NCBI RefSeq assembly: GCF_022965805.1
Contig: NC_133110.1
Span: 28,888,668 to 28,952,667, forward strand
Direction of reading: 5' to 3'
DNA from: Primulina eburnea
Lineage: Eukaryota > Streptophyta > Magnoliopsida > Lamiales > Gesneriaceae
Length of the DNA: 64,000 bases
Every line of letters starts with the position of its first letter. The stretch's first letter is position 1. Positions 23,423 through 36,664 of the stretch are shown here, one piece after another. The position numbers and the translations under genes were made by a program. Under the pieces are notes generated by a model, which had not been told where the DNA came from, ran no database searches, and was given only the letters and a program-made list of their open reading frames with translations.

Positions 23423-25910
23423 ATGCCGCCTAGACGTATACCACAGCCAGAGCAGGGTAGCACATCAGGTGCACAGATGGATGTTATCGCTACGCCGATG
23501 GAGACCTTATTGAAGAGATTTCAGTCTTTCCATCCGCGTACCCTGAAGGGCACAGAGAGTGCAGTAGAGTGCGAGAGTTGGCTTGATGATATTGAGATGT
23601 TGTTTGAGTCTTTGGCATATACTGATGAGCGACGTGTGAAATTGGTAGGGCATCAGCTGCAAGAGGATGCAAAGAGCTGGTGGTTGACTGCGAAGAGAGC
23701 CTTGGAGCACCGAGGCATTGACATTACGTGGAAAGTCTTTAAGGATGAATTCTATCAACGCTTCTTCCCCGTCTCCTACCGGAAAGATAAAGGAGCTGAA
23801 TTTGCGAATCTGAGGCAGGGACAGTGGAACATCGAGGAGTATGTTGCTAAATTTTCTGCATTGCTTCGATTTGCACCGCATGTGGCGGGGAACGACGAGG
23901 CAGTGGCCGATCAGTTCATCAATGGGTTGAATCCAGATGTCTTTACTTTGGTGAACACGGGACGGCCTAATACTTTTTCAGAGGCACTGAACCGAGCGAA
24001 GGGAGCAGAGGCTGGCCTGATCAGGCAGCGAGGCGCTTCTTACAGTGCTCAAGGGCAGAGACAGCCACAACCTACCGCCGTTCAGTTTCCACCACCTCCT
24101 CCTCGCTTCGATAGTGGATCTAGTAGTAGTGGTAAGAAGGAATTTATGAAGGCTAAGGGCAAGCAGTTTAAGCGATCTGGGAGCAGTTCATCGAGTTCGA
24201 GTGAATCTCGACAGAGAGGTCAGGGTTCAGATTATAGTTGCGTGTATTGTAGTTCGTGCGGAGGACGACATGCCACGGAGCAGTGTCAAGGAGTTATGGG
24301 ACGCTGCAACGTTTGTAGACAACAGGGACACTTTGCCAGAGTTTGTCCCCAAAGAGGTGCACAACGATTCCAGAGTACAGGGTCATCAGCACCAGTGCCA
24401 TAGATGGAGAGACAGGCATCCTCTGTACACTCCTTCCAGCCACCATCTACACAGACCCAGCAGAGACCAGGAGGTAGTCAGACAGTGAGTCAACCTCCCA
24501 GACAGCAGGCTAGGGTATTTGCGCTGACAGAAGAGCAGGCGCAGGAGGCACATGACGATGTCATTGCAGGTAACTGTTTTCTTTGCGGTTATCTTGCATA
24601 TGTGTTGATAGACACAGGTGCATCCCATACATTCATATCTGAGCATTTTGCATTAAGACATTCATTGCCTGTCGAGTCGATGTCTACTGTAGTGTCTATT
24701 ACATCTCCGTTGGGAAGTGGTTTGATATCTGTGACTACTGTTAGACATTGTATGCTTCAGTTTGAGGGGCATGAGATTGATCTAGATTGTGTAGTACTTG
24801 GTTTAGCTGATTTTGATTGTATAGTTGGCTTAGATATGTTAATCAAGTACAGGGCCACTGTAGATTGTTTCCACAAGATTGTCAGATTTAGACCCGATAT
24901 GAAAGATGAGTGGAAATTCTACGGAAAGGGTTCCAGATCTCGGATTCCCTTAGTATCTGCTCTGACCATGAGTAGATTGCTTCAGAGAGGAGCAGAGGCC
25001 TTTCTCGTATATTCAGTAGATTTACTGAAGTCAAGCCCAGCATTGGCAGATCTGCCAGTGGTTTGCGAGTTTACAGATGTTTTTCCAGATGAGATACCGG
25101 GGTTACCTCCAGCGCGAGAGGTTGATTTCAGCATAGATCTTATGCCCGGTTCTGTTCCTATCTCGAAAACTCCGTATAGGATGGCGCCTATTGAACTGAA
25201 AGAATTGAAAGCACAGTTGGAAGATCTTATGTCCAAGGGATATATCAGACCCAGTGTATCTCCTTGGGGTGCTCCGGTGCTTTTCGTTAGAAAGAAAGAT
25301 GGTTCGATGCGGTTATGTATTGATTACAGACAGTTGAACAAGGCAACAGTAAAGAACAAGTATCCTTTGCCTCGCTTCGACGATTTATTTGATCAGTTAC
25401 AGGGATCTTCTGTATACTCGAAGATTGATATGAGATCAGGGTATCATCAGCTCAGAGTAAGAGACGTTGATATACCGAAGACTGCAACCGAACCAGGTAT
25501 GGACATTACGAGTTTATTGTTATGCCTTTCGGTTTGACGAATGCACCAGCGGTATTTATGAGTTTGATGAACCGCATCTTTCAGAGATATTTAGATGATT
25601 TTGTGATTGTGTTCATTGATGATATTTTTGTTTATTCGAAGAGTCTGACTGAGCATGCAGATCATCTGAGGATTGTATTGCAGACTTTGAGAAAAGAGCA
25701 GTTATACGCCAAATTGTCCAAGTGCGAATTCTGGCTGAAACAGGTTGTATTTTTGGGGCACATTATATCTGGAGATGGTATTGCGGTAGATCCGAGTAAA
25801 GTTGAGGCTGTGATAAGTTGGCCGAGACCGACTTCTGTGCCGGAGATACGCAGTTTCATGGGTCTAGCCGGGTATTATCGTCGTTTTATTCGAGATTTCT
25901 CCAGTATAGC
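23423..25910 (+). pseudogene. gag-pol: Element C gag-protease-RT, 5' part, interrupted by D
   Basis: The ATG at 23423 (MPPRR) is the start shared with the relatives; an upstream TTG is only an open extension. Gag capsid is followed by zinc knuckles CSSCGGRHATEQC and CNVCRQQGHFARVC. A TAG at 24401-24403 stands where F has CAG. The same frame then carries protease ([12 protein letters not shown]) and RT. A one-base loss near 25486 shifts the frame, and RT continues with MPFGLTNAP and the catalytic FIDDIF to [13 protein letters not shown] is inserted at 25911 after the TSD ATAGC. The rest of pol is at 36665-38696. It is a broken copy of a polyprotein that would process RNA into cDNA and integrate it. 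Confidence 0.92.
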
Positions 25911-26443
25911 TGTGGGGACCCGGACGCTAATCAAGTTCTTAATCATAACTGGGACTAATTAATCAATTAAAACAGGGTCTAATTTTTTTTCTTTTTAAAG
26001 TGCGGAACGTAGTGAAATCAAGACATATATATACATATCAGTATATATAAAATACACATCCTGTATTACAAACATTTATTCAAACTAGGGTTTGACAACT
26101 ACTATCAAGTGTTCAACCCTATCTCTAATCCAAGTCCGGTGCCACCACTCTAATCACGATCTCTCTCTTCATCTCCTGGACCCTGAACCTGTCCCACCTG
26201 TTGTCAAGTACACATACAGACAAGACAACAGCCGGATAAACCGGTGAGAATATACTCCCAGTATAAATCAACGAAACATGCAATCATATAAACAATATAA
26301 AGCATGTAATCAGGTAACAGATATATGTAACAAAGTCTGAAACATAAGTAACATCAAACTATCAATCATTCTCGTAGCTACATCATTCAGACTAGACTCA
26401 GTCCTAGTCTAGGGATCCCGGTTCCAGAAGTTGGCATGCATAT

Positions 26444-26748
26444 ATCGACTAACAGTGATAGAAAAGACTCCAGTTCTATCCACGCCGATATGGTATCGAT
26501 CAACAGTAATAGAAAAGACTCCAGTTCTATTCACATCGATACGGTATCGATTACCAGTAATAGAGGAAGCTGTTATTCTATCCACATCAATATAGTACCG
26601 ATTAACAGTAATAGAAGCAACTCTAATTCTATCCACATCGATATGACATCGATTAACAGTAATAGAAGAGCTACTAATCTATTCACATCGATACAATACT
26701 GATTAACAGTAATAGAAAAAGCCACCATCCTATCCACATCGATAGCCA
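26444..26748. repeat. 51-bp tandem repeat, six units, in D 3' LTR
   Basis: Units start near 26444, 26495, 26546, 26597, 26648 and 26698, with the core ATCGATTAACAGTAATAGAA. The 17-codon period keeps frames open on both strands, which explains the repetitive ORFs here. They are not genes. Confidence 0.9.
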
Positions 26749-26898
26749 AACATCCAGTGACAGTCTTTGACACATCCGCCAATACACAATCTTATGACAT
26801 CGTGCAATGTGCCCGTGGTGATCCCACCACTAACGGCACTTCTGTCATAAGACTACTCGTCTAATACCTGCTGTCTAAAATCAAGAGAACAATTATGT

Positions 26899-27139
26899 TG
26901 TAAGGCCCGAGATGTCATCATTTTTGTGAGAACCCGAAAATTAAATAATTGATTTCAATATTGAATGGCATTCTTGTGATTTTCGGATGGCATTTTCGTA
27001 ATTATTTGAGGGAAATGGCATTTTCGTAATTATGGGAGGTCAATGGCATTTTCGTAATTATTGGAGGCAATGGCATTTTCGTAATTTTGAGAGAATTGGG
27101 CAAAAGATTTGAGAGATTGCCACGTAAGAGTTGCATGCA

Positions 27140-27200
<61 letters not shown>

Positions 27201-28878
27201 CAACTAAGTCTTCAAACGAAAGGAATCGAGGGAATAGAAAAAGAAAAGGGTTCGAAGCCTAGACTTGAGATTTTTACGAAATTCGTCCGTCTGATTTCTA
27301 ATCCGACTTCAGTACCCTGTTCCTATCAACGTAGGCTACAACTGGACGTAAGTTTTGTTACGTTTAGACATGATTTAAAATTATGATATTGTCAGAATTT
27401 GACGAGAATCATATATGGTGTTTCTGCTACCGTAGATATTATATAATTGAAGTCAGACTGAAGAACAGATTGTTTATGTATTTGTTATGATTTTTGAAAG
27501 ATATTGACTGAGATTCTATATCAGAATTGTGTTAATAGTCAGAGTATGAATTAGGTTGACACAGATTATGAGTTCCAGTATTATATTTGTGATGTTCAGA
27601 GTGACGGGGTTATTAAGATTGTGTTATTATGCCGTCGAAACATCAGTTAAATTAGATTGATCAGATTCAGATATGATTTAGATTATATAGAGAGATTGTT
27701 GATATGAATCAGATGGTATCTTGTTCAGATATTGATCAGATTTTATACTGATTTGTGTAGTGATCAGAACAGATTGTGTATCGAGTTATTCACTGATACA
27801 GCGTATTCGATATTGTCTTTTCAGATTGAGATGGACAGAGTTGAATACAGATCATCGTCTTCGTCAGACGGGGACGACAAAGGTATAATTCATGTGATAT
27901 TCGGGAAGAACAACTAAATTGAGATCGCGTTGAGTTGCCCAATAAATCACATACTATATTCCTGTTTATGTTTTATCTAATTATGCTTTGTTTACAGATC
28001 ATGTTGCATTGCATTAAGATGATTATGCTTGTTTACAGATTGTGTATTCATGCATTAAGATAGGAAAGTCTGCGAGATCATCCAGACTTCTAGATGTTCG
28101 GCGATATCTAAGCTTAGGGGAAGATCATCGCCCCTTTGTAGATGTGGATACAGATCAGGCCGAAGTCTAGGAATAAGACGTACAGCACCTCGATTGGTAG
28201 GGTAGGTGACAGCCAGTGATGTCTTATTCACACCGGGATCCCTAGAGTTATAGATTGAGTCAAGTCTAGACATGATTTGATTAGAACTGCATGCCTACAT
28301 GGATGTGGCTCCTAGATCATGGGACCCATCGTTATTGCTTTCAGTTGTGCTAGCATGTTTTATGATTTAGATTGTTTATATGCATGTTTATCTGATTTGA
28401 GTTGCATGCTTATTTGATTGATTTCCTAGATTATGAAATATATATTGAGTTTATGCATGATCGCATGGTTTATGAACTAGTGTGTTTATATACATGCTTA
28501 CCATGTTTTATACTGGGATTTATTCTCACCGGAGTTATCCGGCTGTTGTCGTGTTTTGTATGTGTGCATGACAACAGGTGGGGCTGTATCAGGGTCGAGA
28601 TGACGATAAGAGAAGACGAGTTAGCGTGGTGATTCCGGACTTGCAGTAGATTGGATTTTACTACTAGAACTTTAGTAGTGAACCTTAGATTAGCATATTG
28701 TACATTATTGTATTTTAATACTGAATTTGTATTTTTATAAACAGACATGTATAGTATTTAGATTCCATTACCTTCCGCACTTTATTTTAAAAAGAAAAAT
28801 TTTTAGACCCTGTTTATCAGAACTGATAATTAAATCCCAAAGATGATTAAGAAGATGATTAGCGTCCGGGTCCCCACA
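26899..28878 (+). mobile_element. Solo LTR E, 1980 bp, TSD TATGT
   Basis: Starts TGTAAGGCCCGAG and ends GGGTCCCCACA, flanked by TATGT at 26894-26898 and 28879-28883. No interior is present. It belongs to the same broad LTR group as C, D and F: hairpin at 28543-28577 and the block CTAGGAATAAGACGTAC near 28166. It has about five copies of GGCATTTTCGTAATTA-like sequence (26964-27093) upstream of a 55-bp TA run. Confidence 0.95.
27142..27196. repeat. TA microsatellite in solo LTR E
   Basis: About 55 bp of alternating A/T at the place where sibling LTRs have a short TATATATA promoter motif. ORFs reading IYIYIY are artefacts. Confidence 0.95.
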
Positions 28879-29571
28879 TATGTCAATCAACTCAATGCAA
28901 ATATCAATGCAATAAAGTAAAGTATGTGATTTAGGGAAACCCAAGTTTAAACCGACTCAAGTCCATCTCCCAATACCACATTGACTTATACCTTTCTTTC
29001 GTCGGTTTCTGGCTCAGTCAATGTCCTGAACTCACAATCTGTCTGGTACTGACAATATCAATAATCTCATATCAATATACTAGTCAATTCCATAACAATC
29101 TGATCAATCTAGATTTAATTCAAAATCGACGGTATACCGGTACAATTTCAATATCCCCGTCAATACAACATCACTAGATAACAGTTACAATCCATAACCC
29201 ATATCCAATACAATTCGTAATCCAATCATGATTTAAATCTGTCCGGTATAACTCAATATACCCTAACAATTCATAACAATTCCATAATCAGTCCGTTTTC
29301 TGATCTGACTTCGATTCTACGATGTCTAACATATCCAGAACATCATATATGAATTATATCAAATTCCTACAACATCCTATTTTCAAATGACACCAGAAAT
29401 CAATAAAACTCACGTCCTGTAGTAGCTGTCGACGAGATGATCTCAGTACCGTGTCCGGATTTAAATTCTGATATACGGATATTGTCAAATCACAATTCTA
29501 AACGTTGAAGGAACTTAACAATTCTCTGTAGCTATTCTCGTTTTCTTCTCTGGAGGTATGAAATGGAGATT

Positions 29572-29574
<3 letters not shown>

Positions 29575-29648
<74 letters not shown>
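29575..29648. repeat. TA microsatellite in D 3' LTR (74 bp)
   Basis: The equivalent run in D's other LTR is 20 bp (36393-36412), so one LTR has expanded or the other contracted since insertion. Confidence 0.95.
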
Positions 29649-29650
<2 letters not shown>

Positions 29651-29895
29651 AATTACATGGTGGTGACAAGTGTCCCACTAAAATACTTAATTGCACTTTA
29701 GCCCCTCAACTTTTAACTATTTGCAATTTGGCCTCCCAATTTACTCAATAATTACGAAAATGCCATTGCCATCCAATAATTACCAAAATGCCCTCAAATT
29801 TAAATTAAGTATTTTTTCCACTTAATTACCAAAATGCCATCAACACGATTTTATTTTCGGGATCTCACAAAAATGATAACATCTCGGGCCTTACA

Positions 29896-29910
29896 ATTCT
29901 CCCCCTCTGA
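29896..29910 (-). other. Polypurine tract of D
   Basis: On the minus strand TCAGAGGGGGAGAAT directly precedes the 3' LTR start. Confidence 0.85.
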
Positions 29911-29987
29911 GACATGATTTCGTCCTCGAAATCAAAGGTAATCAAATCCTATGCAATCATAACAGAAACTGAAATAGTAAACTCACA

Positions 29988-32900
29988 TCAGTGGAATAAT
30001 GCTGGGAACTCTTGTCTCATATCAGACTCAGTCTCCCAAGTAGCTACTTCAACACCATGACGAGTCCATTGTACTTTCACCAACGGAATCATTTTCGTTC
30101 TGAGCTGTTTTTCTTTACGATCGATAATCCGGATCGGTTTCTCGACATAACTCAATGTCTCGTCCAGCTCGATCTCGTCTGGTTGAATAGCGTGTGAATC
30201 ATCAGGGAGATATTTCCGCAGCATCGATACATTAAAGACATCATGTATCCCAGACAATGAAGGCGGTAATGCAAGTCGATAGGCACGATCTCCTATCTTT
30301 CCAAGAATTTCATATGGACCAACATATCGTGGAGACAATTTCCCTTTCTTGCCAAATCTAACAACACCTCGGAAAGGAGAAATCTTCAGAAATACTCGGT
30401 CTCCAGCCTCAAATACCAAAGGTCTACGTCGAAGGTTGGCATATTTGGCTTGTCTGTCCTGGGCTGCCTTCATTTTCTTCTGAATCAATTTTACTTTTTC
30501 AGTCATATCTCTGATCATATCTGGTCCAGTCTCAGGAACTTCAGAGATATCATCCCAATACAGAGGGGATCTGCATTTCTTTCCGTACAACGCTTCGAAT
30601 GGAGCCATCTCAATACTCGTTTGATAACTATTGTTGTACGAAAACTCGCAAAGTGGCAATGCATCTTGCCAGTTAGTACTAAAGTCAAGTACTACAGCTC
30701 TCAGCATATCTTCCAATGTCTGTATCGTACGCTCTGACTGTCCGTCAGTCTGTGGATGATATGCGGTACTAAGATGTAACTTCGTACCAAGAGCTTGTTG
30801 CAGGCTCTGCCAGAAGTGCGAAGTAAATCGGGGATCTCGGTCTGAAACAATCGACTTCGGCACTCCATGCAATCTAACCACTTCCTTGACATAAATATCG
30901 GCCATCTAATCATATCGGTACGTCATCTTGTATGGAATAAAACATGCAGATTTGGTCAATCGATCAATCACGACCCAAATTGCATCACAACCTCGGGAGG
31001 ATCTCGGTAACTGTGTCACAAAATCCATGGAAATGTGATCCCATTTCCATTCAGGAATCGACAAACTCTGTAATAGTCCTCCTGGTTTCTTCCTTTCAGC
31101 TTTCACCTGTTGGCAATTCAGACACTTGGCTACAAATTTAGTCACATCAGACTTCATTTGTTTCCACCAATACTGTGTCTTTAAATCATTATACATTTTT
31201 CTACCACCAGGATGAATGCTAAAACGACTGTTGTGCGCTTCTATCAGTATCCGCTGTCTCAAATCTGAAACATTCGGCACAACAATACGATTATTCACAT
31301 ACAAGACATTATCACGAACCTGATACTCCGATCGATGTCCAGCTCTGACCATCGCAATAGAATTCTGTACATTCAGATCAACTTTCTGAGCTTCTTTAAT
31401 TTTCAAAAGTAGCTCTGGTTCAGCTAGAACAGCGCACAATCTCAGAGGCTAACGATTTGTTTCAAATATTAATCCAGACAAGCAACAATCTTCAATCAAA
31501 TTCGATACACCAATCGTCGATAAGGATAGTGCACATACCTTTCGACTCAGTGCATCCGCTGCTGCATTGGACTTTCCTGGATAATACTTGATTTCACAAT
31601 CGAAGTCTTTCAATAAATCCAGCCATCTTCGCTGTCTCATATTCAATTCAGATTGTGAAAACAGATATTTCAAGCTTTTGTGATCAGAATAAATCTCGAA
31701 TTTCTCACCGTACAGGTAATGTCGCCATATCTTCAGTGCAAAGACTATGGCTGCCAATTCAAGATCATGAATTGGGTAACGAGTTTCATGGGGTTTCAGC
31801 TGTCTCGAGGCATAAGCAATCACATGCCCCCGCTGCATCAAAACACAACCTAATCCGCGGTGAGATACATCACAATAGACGACAAATCCACCAGTGCCTG
31901 AAGGAATCGTCAACACAGGCGCACTGGTCAGTCTCTTTTTCAATTCCAGAAAACTGGATTCACAGTCTTCTGACCAATTAAACGGAGCATTCTTCTGCGT
32001 TAGCTGAGTAATTGGTTTGGCAATACTCGAAAAATCTTTAATAAATCGACGATAATATCCTGCCAAACCCATAAAGCTGCGTATCTCTGGTACAGATGTC
32101 GGTCTCGGCCACGAAATCACTGCCTCAACCTTACTGGGATCAACAGATATACCGTCTCCGGATATAATATGTCCCAGAAATATCACCTGTTTCAACCAGA
32201 ACTCGCATTTCGACAGTTTAGCATACAGTTTCTCCGTCCTCAAAGTTCGCAACACAATCCTCAGATGATTAGCATGTTCAATCATATTCTTTGAATAAAT
32301 CAAGATATCATCAATGAATATGATAACAAAATCATCCAAGTATTTCTGAAAGACGCGGTTCATCAATCCCATAAATACCGCCGGTGCATTCGTCAAACCA
32401 AAAGGCATGACAATAAACTCATAGTGTCCATACCTGGTTCTGAATGCTGTCTTTGAGATATCAGAATCCCTGACTCTCAGTTGATGATATCCAGATCTCA
32501 AATCGATCTTGGAATACACCGAAGAACCCTGCAACTGATCAAATAAATCATCAATACGAGGCAATGGATATTTATTCTTTACCGTTGCCTTGTTCAGTTG
32601 CCTGTAGTCGATACAAAGTCTCATCGACCCGTCTTTCTTCCTCACGAACAGTACTGGAGCACCCCAAGGAGACACACTTGGTCTAATGTACCCCTTGGCC
32701 AGTAAATCCTCCAACTGTTCTTTCAACTCGATCGGTGCCATTCGGTAGGGAGCTCTCGAAATCAGAACTGTTCCTGGCATCAATTCTATGCTGAAGTCTA
32801 TTTCTCGAATCGGAGGCAATCCAGGAATCTCATCTGGAAAGACATCCGCAAACTCACACACCACTGGCAAATCCGCCAATGATGGGATCGATTTCAGTAA

Positions 32901-34475
32901 TCAACTGAATATACCAGGAATCCATCCGCTCCTTTCTGCAACAATCGAGTCATATTCATTGCAGATATCAAAGGAATTCTAGCACGAGAACCCTTACCAT
33001 AAAATTTCCACTCCTCGGCCATTTCAGGTCTGAATCGAACAATCTTGTGGAAACAATCGACTGTAGCTCGGTACTTGGCCAACATATCGATACCGATAAT
33101 GCAATCAAAATCAGATAAACCAAGCACAATACAGTCTAGCTCAATCGTATGTCCATCATACTGCAGTCTACAAGGTTTCACAGATTTCACTGATATCAAA
33201 CCTGTCCCTAACGGAGAAGAGACAGACACTACCGCAGACAATGACTCAACAGGTAACGCATGACTCAATGCAAATCTCTCAAAAATAAAAGTATGCGATG
33301 CACCAGTGTCAATCAGCACATATGCAGGATAACCAGAAATAAAACAGTTACCTGCCACGACATCATCAGGTGCATCCTGTGCTTGCTCCTCAGTCAAAGC
33401 GAATAGTCGGGCCTGCTGTCGAGGAGGCTGGCTCGCTGTCTGGCTTCCTCCTGGCCTCTGCTGTGACTGAGTAGACGGTGCTGGCTGAAAGGAATGAACG
33501 GCAGGAGATCGTCTACCTGTCTGAGCCGCTGATCCAGACGACTCAGCAGCCTGGGATCCCTGGGCACCACGCTGTGGACACACTCGGGCAAAGTGTCCAT
33601 GCTGCTTACAAATGCGGCAGTTGCCGAACACCCCTCGGCACTGCTCGGTGGAATGCTTCCCTCCACAAGTGCTACAGTAGGGTCCTGTGTAACTCTGGCC
33701 CTGACCAGTCTGTCTAGAGCCACTCGAACTGGATGAACTACTTCCAGCTTTTTTGAATTTCTTCCCCTTAGCTTTCAGGAAATCTTTCTTCCCACTGCCA
33801 CTACCACTTTCAAATCGAGGAAATGGTGGAGGCATCTGTGAACTCGGTACTGAAGGCACAAATGAGGCCTCTTTCTGTCTTATCAATCCAGCTTCGGCTC
33901 CCTTAGCTCGATTCAGAGCATCAGTGAAATTGTTTGGCCTCCCGGTATTCACCAAGGTAAAAATTTCAGGATTTAGACCATTTATGAACTGGTCTGCAAC
34001 GGCCTCATCACTCCCAGCCACATGAGGGGCAAAATCGGAGCAGAGTAGAGAACTTAGCCACATAATCCTCAATGGTTAACTGGCCCTGTCTCAAGTTTGC
34101 AAACTCGGCTCCCTTGTCCTTCCTATATGAAACTGGAAAGAACCGTAGATAAAATTCAGTCTTAAACACATTCCAGGTAATGGCCGTACCTCGTAATTAC
34201 AAAGCCCGTTTTGTCGTGTTCCACCAGTGTTTAGCAACGTCATGCAACTGGTGTCCGATCAGTTTCACCCTCTTTTCCTCAGTATATTCCAAAGATTCGA
34301 ACAACGATTCAATATCGTCCAACCAACTCTCACATTCTACGGAATTCTCCGTTCCTTTCAAAGTCGGTGGATGGAATGACTGAAATCTTTTCAGCAATTT
34401 CTCCATTGCTGTAGGTGTCACATCCATGGGAGGATTTGAGGTACTCCCCTATTCTGGCATTCTTCTCGGAGGCAT
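29988..34475 (-). pseudogene. gag-pol: Element D gag-pol with multiple stops and frameshifts
   Basis: Start ATG at 34475 (MPPRRMPE) is followed immediately by TAG (34449-34451), where relatives have CAG. The gag continues with a stop near 34197 and a frameshift near 34035. Zinc knuckles CSTCGGKHSTEQC and CRICKQHGHFARVC and protease [11 protein letters not shown] follow. A one-base loss near 32885 shifts into RT (FIDDIL) and RNase H ([12 protein letters not shown]). A stop at 31449 and a TAG at 30906, again in place of CAG, flank the first part of integrase ([15 protein letters not shown]). The catalytic SDRDPRF and GQSERTIQ and the chromodomain-like tail with VEVATWE run to 29988. The order is complete, but no full protein can be made. 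Confidence 0.93.
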
Positions 34476-34696
34476 ATTTGATAACCAAAAAGGTTAGCAA
34501 TTCCAACAATAATCCTGTTTCAAGCCTCCTCAGATCATCTTACAGCTGATCCATTCCAATAATATACAATACCATATCAATATCAGATAATTGAGGTAGC
34601 ATATATTAAAACAGGAACCATGCTAGCAATCAAAAGCAGGAAAGAAAATCAATCTACCCCGCTCACTAGCTTCTGTCTCAGTCTAAGGGATCTATG

Positions 34697-34708
34697 GCTC
34701 TGATACCA
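34697..34708 (-). other. Primer-binding site of D (initiator tRNA-Met)
   Basis: Minus-strand TGGTATCAGAGC five bases inside the 5' LTR boundary at 34714. Confidence 0.9.
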
Positions 34709-34713
34709 CCTGT

Positions 34714-36659
34714 TGTGGGGACCCGGACGCTAATCAAGTTCTTAATCATAACTGGGACTAATTAATCAATTAAAACAGGGTCTAATTTTTTTTCTTTTTA
34801 AAGTGCGGAACATAGTGAAATCAAGACATATATATACATATCAGTATATATAAAATACACATCCTGTATTACAAACATTTATTCAAACTAGGGTTTGACA
34901 ACTACTATCAAGTGTTCAACCCTATCTCTAATCCAAGTCCGGTGCCACCACTCTAATCACGATCTCTCTCTTCATCTCCTGGACCCTGAACCTGTCCCAC
35001 CTGTTGTCAAGTACACATACAGACAAGACAACAGCCGGATAAACCGGTGAGAATATACTCCCAGTATAAATCAACGAAACATGCAATCATATAAACAATA
35101 TAAAGCATGTAATCAGGTAACAGATATATGTAACAAAGTCTGAAACATAAGTAACATCAAACTATCAATCATTCTCGTAGCTACATCATTCAGACTAGAC
35201 TCAGTCCTAGTCTAGGGATCCCGGTTCCAGAAGTTGGCATGCATATATCGACTAACAGTGATAGAAAAGACTCCAGTTCTATCCACGCCGATATGGTATC
35301 GATCAACAGTAATAGAAAAGACTCCAGTTCTATTCACATCGATACGGTATCGATTACCAGTAATAGAGGAAGCTGTTATTCTATCCACATCAATATAGTA
35401 CCGATTAACAGTAATAGAAGCAACTCTAATTCTATCCACATCGATATGACATCGATTAACAGTAATAGAAGAGCTACTAATCTATTCACATCGATACAAT
35501 ACTGATTAACAGTAATAGAAAAAGCCACCATCCTATCCACATCGATAGCCAAACATCCAGTGACAGTCTTTGGCACATCCGCCAATACACAATCTTATGA
35601 CATCGTGCAATGTGCCCGTGGTGATCCCACCACTAACGGCACTTCTGTAATAAGACTACTCGTCTAATACCTGCTGTCTAAAATCAAGAGAACAAGTATG
35701 TCAATCAACTCAATGCAAATATCAATGCAATAAAGTAAAGTATGTGATTTAGGGAAACCCAAGTCTAAACCGACTCAAGTCCATCTCCCAATACCACATT
35801 GACTTATACCTTTCTTTCGTCGGTTTCTGGCTCAGTCAAAGTCCTGAACTCACAATCTGTCTGGTACTGACAATATCAATAATATCATATCAATATACTA
35901 GTCAATTCCATAACAATCTGATCAATCTAGATTTAATTCAAAATCGACGGTATACCGGTACAATTTCAATATCCCCGTCAATACAACATCACTAGATAAC
36001 AGTTACAATCCATAACCCATATCCAATACAATTCGTAATCCAATCATGATTTAAATCTGTCCGGTATAACTCAATATACCCTAACAATTCATAACAATTC
36101 CATAATCAGTCCGTTTTCTGATCTGACTTCGATTCTACGATGTCTAACATATCCAGAACATCATATATGAATTATATCAAATTCCTACAACATCATATTT
36201 TCAAATGACACCAGAAATCAATAAAACTCACGTCCTGTAGTAGCTGTCGACGAGAGGATCTCAGTACCGTGTCCGGATTTAAATTCTGATATACGGATAT
36301 TGTCAAATCACAATTCTAAACGTTGAAGGAACTTAACAATTCTCTGTAGCTATTCTCGTTTTCTTCTCTGGAGGTTTGAAATGGAGATTGGCATATATAT
36401 ATATATATATATCCAATTACATGGTGGTGACAAGTGTCCCACTAAAATACTTAATTGCACTTTAGCCCCTCAACTTTTAACTATTTGCAATTTGGCCTCC
36501 CAATTTACTCAATAATTACAAAAATGCAATTTCCATCCAATAATTACCAAAATGCCCTCAAATTTAAATTAAGTATTTTTTCCACTTAATTACCAAAATG
36601 CCATCAACACGATTTTATTTTCGGGATCTCACAAAAATGATAACATCTCGGGCCTTACA
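34714..36659 (-). repeat. Element D 5' LTR, 1946 bp
   Basis: Uninterrupted partner of the 3' LTR, at offset 8803 over the first 983 bp. Termini as in the other copy. Hairpin in reverse at 35001-35034, 51-bp repeats at 35247-35551, TA run at 36393-36412. Confidence 0.95.
35247..35551. repeat. 51-bp tandem repeat in D 5' LTR
   Basis: Same six units as 26444-26748. Confidence 0.9.
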
Positions 36660-36664
36660 ATAGC

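Larger units (their letters stand above)
25911..29895 (-). repeat. Element D 3' LTR, interrupted by solo LTR E
   Basis: In plus coordinates it runs TGTGGGGACCC (25911) to GGGCCTTACA (29895), with E at 26899-28878. It carries 51-bp tandem repeats (26444-26748), the conserved hairpin in reverse (26198-26231) and a 74-bp AT dinucleotide run (29575-29648) at the TATA-box position. On the D strand the first bases contain repeated GGCATTTTGGTAATTA-like units. Confidence 0.93.
25911..36659 (-). mobile_element. Element D: Ty3/gypsy chromovirus on the reverse strand, TSD ATAGC
   Basis: Reverse-oriented element flanked by ATAGC at 25906-25910 and 36660-36664. Its 5' LTR is 34714-36659 and its 3' LTR is 25911-29895, interrupted by solo LTR E. 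Gag-pol (29988-34475, minus) has several stops and frameshifts. LTR lengths (2000 bp without E, versus 1946) differ by exactly the 54-bp difference in a TA repeat. About a dozen substitutions are visible between the LTRs, so insertion is fairly recent. Confidence 0.95.

Noticed and set aside
26409..26782. ORFs with repeated SITVNRY/INSNR residues (also 35212-35585)
   Set aside because: A by-product of 51-bp repeats, whose length is a multiple of three.
27002..27386. ORFs with IYIYIY runs (also 29563-29751)
   Set aside because: Translation of a TA microsatellite.
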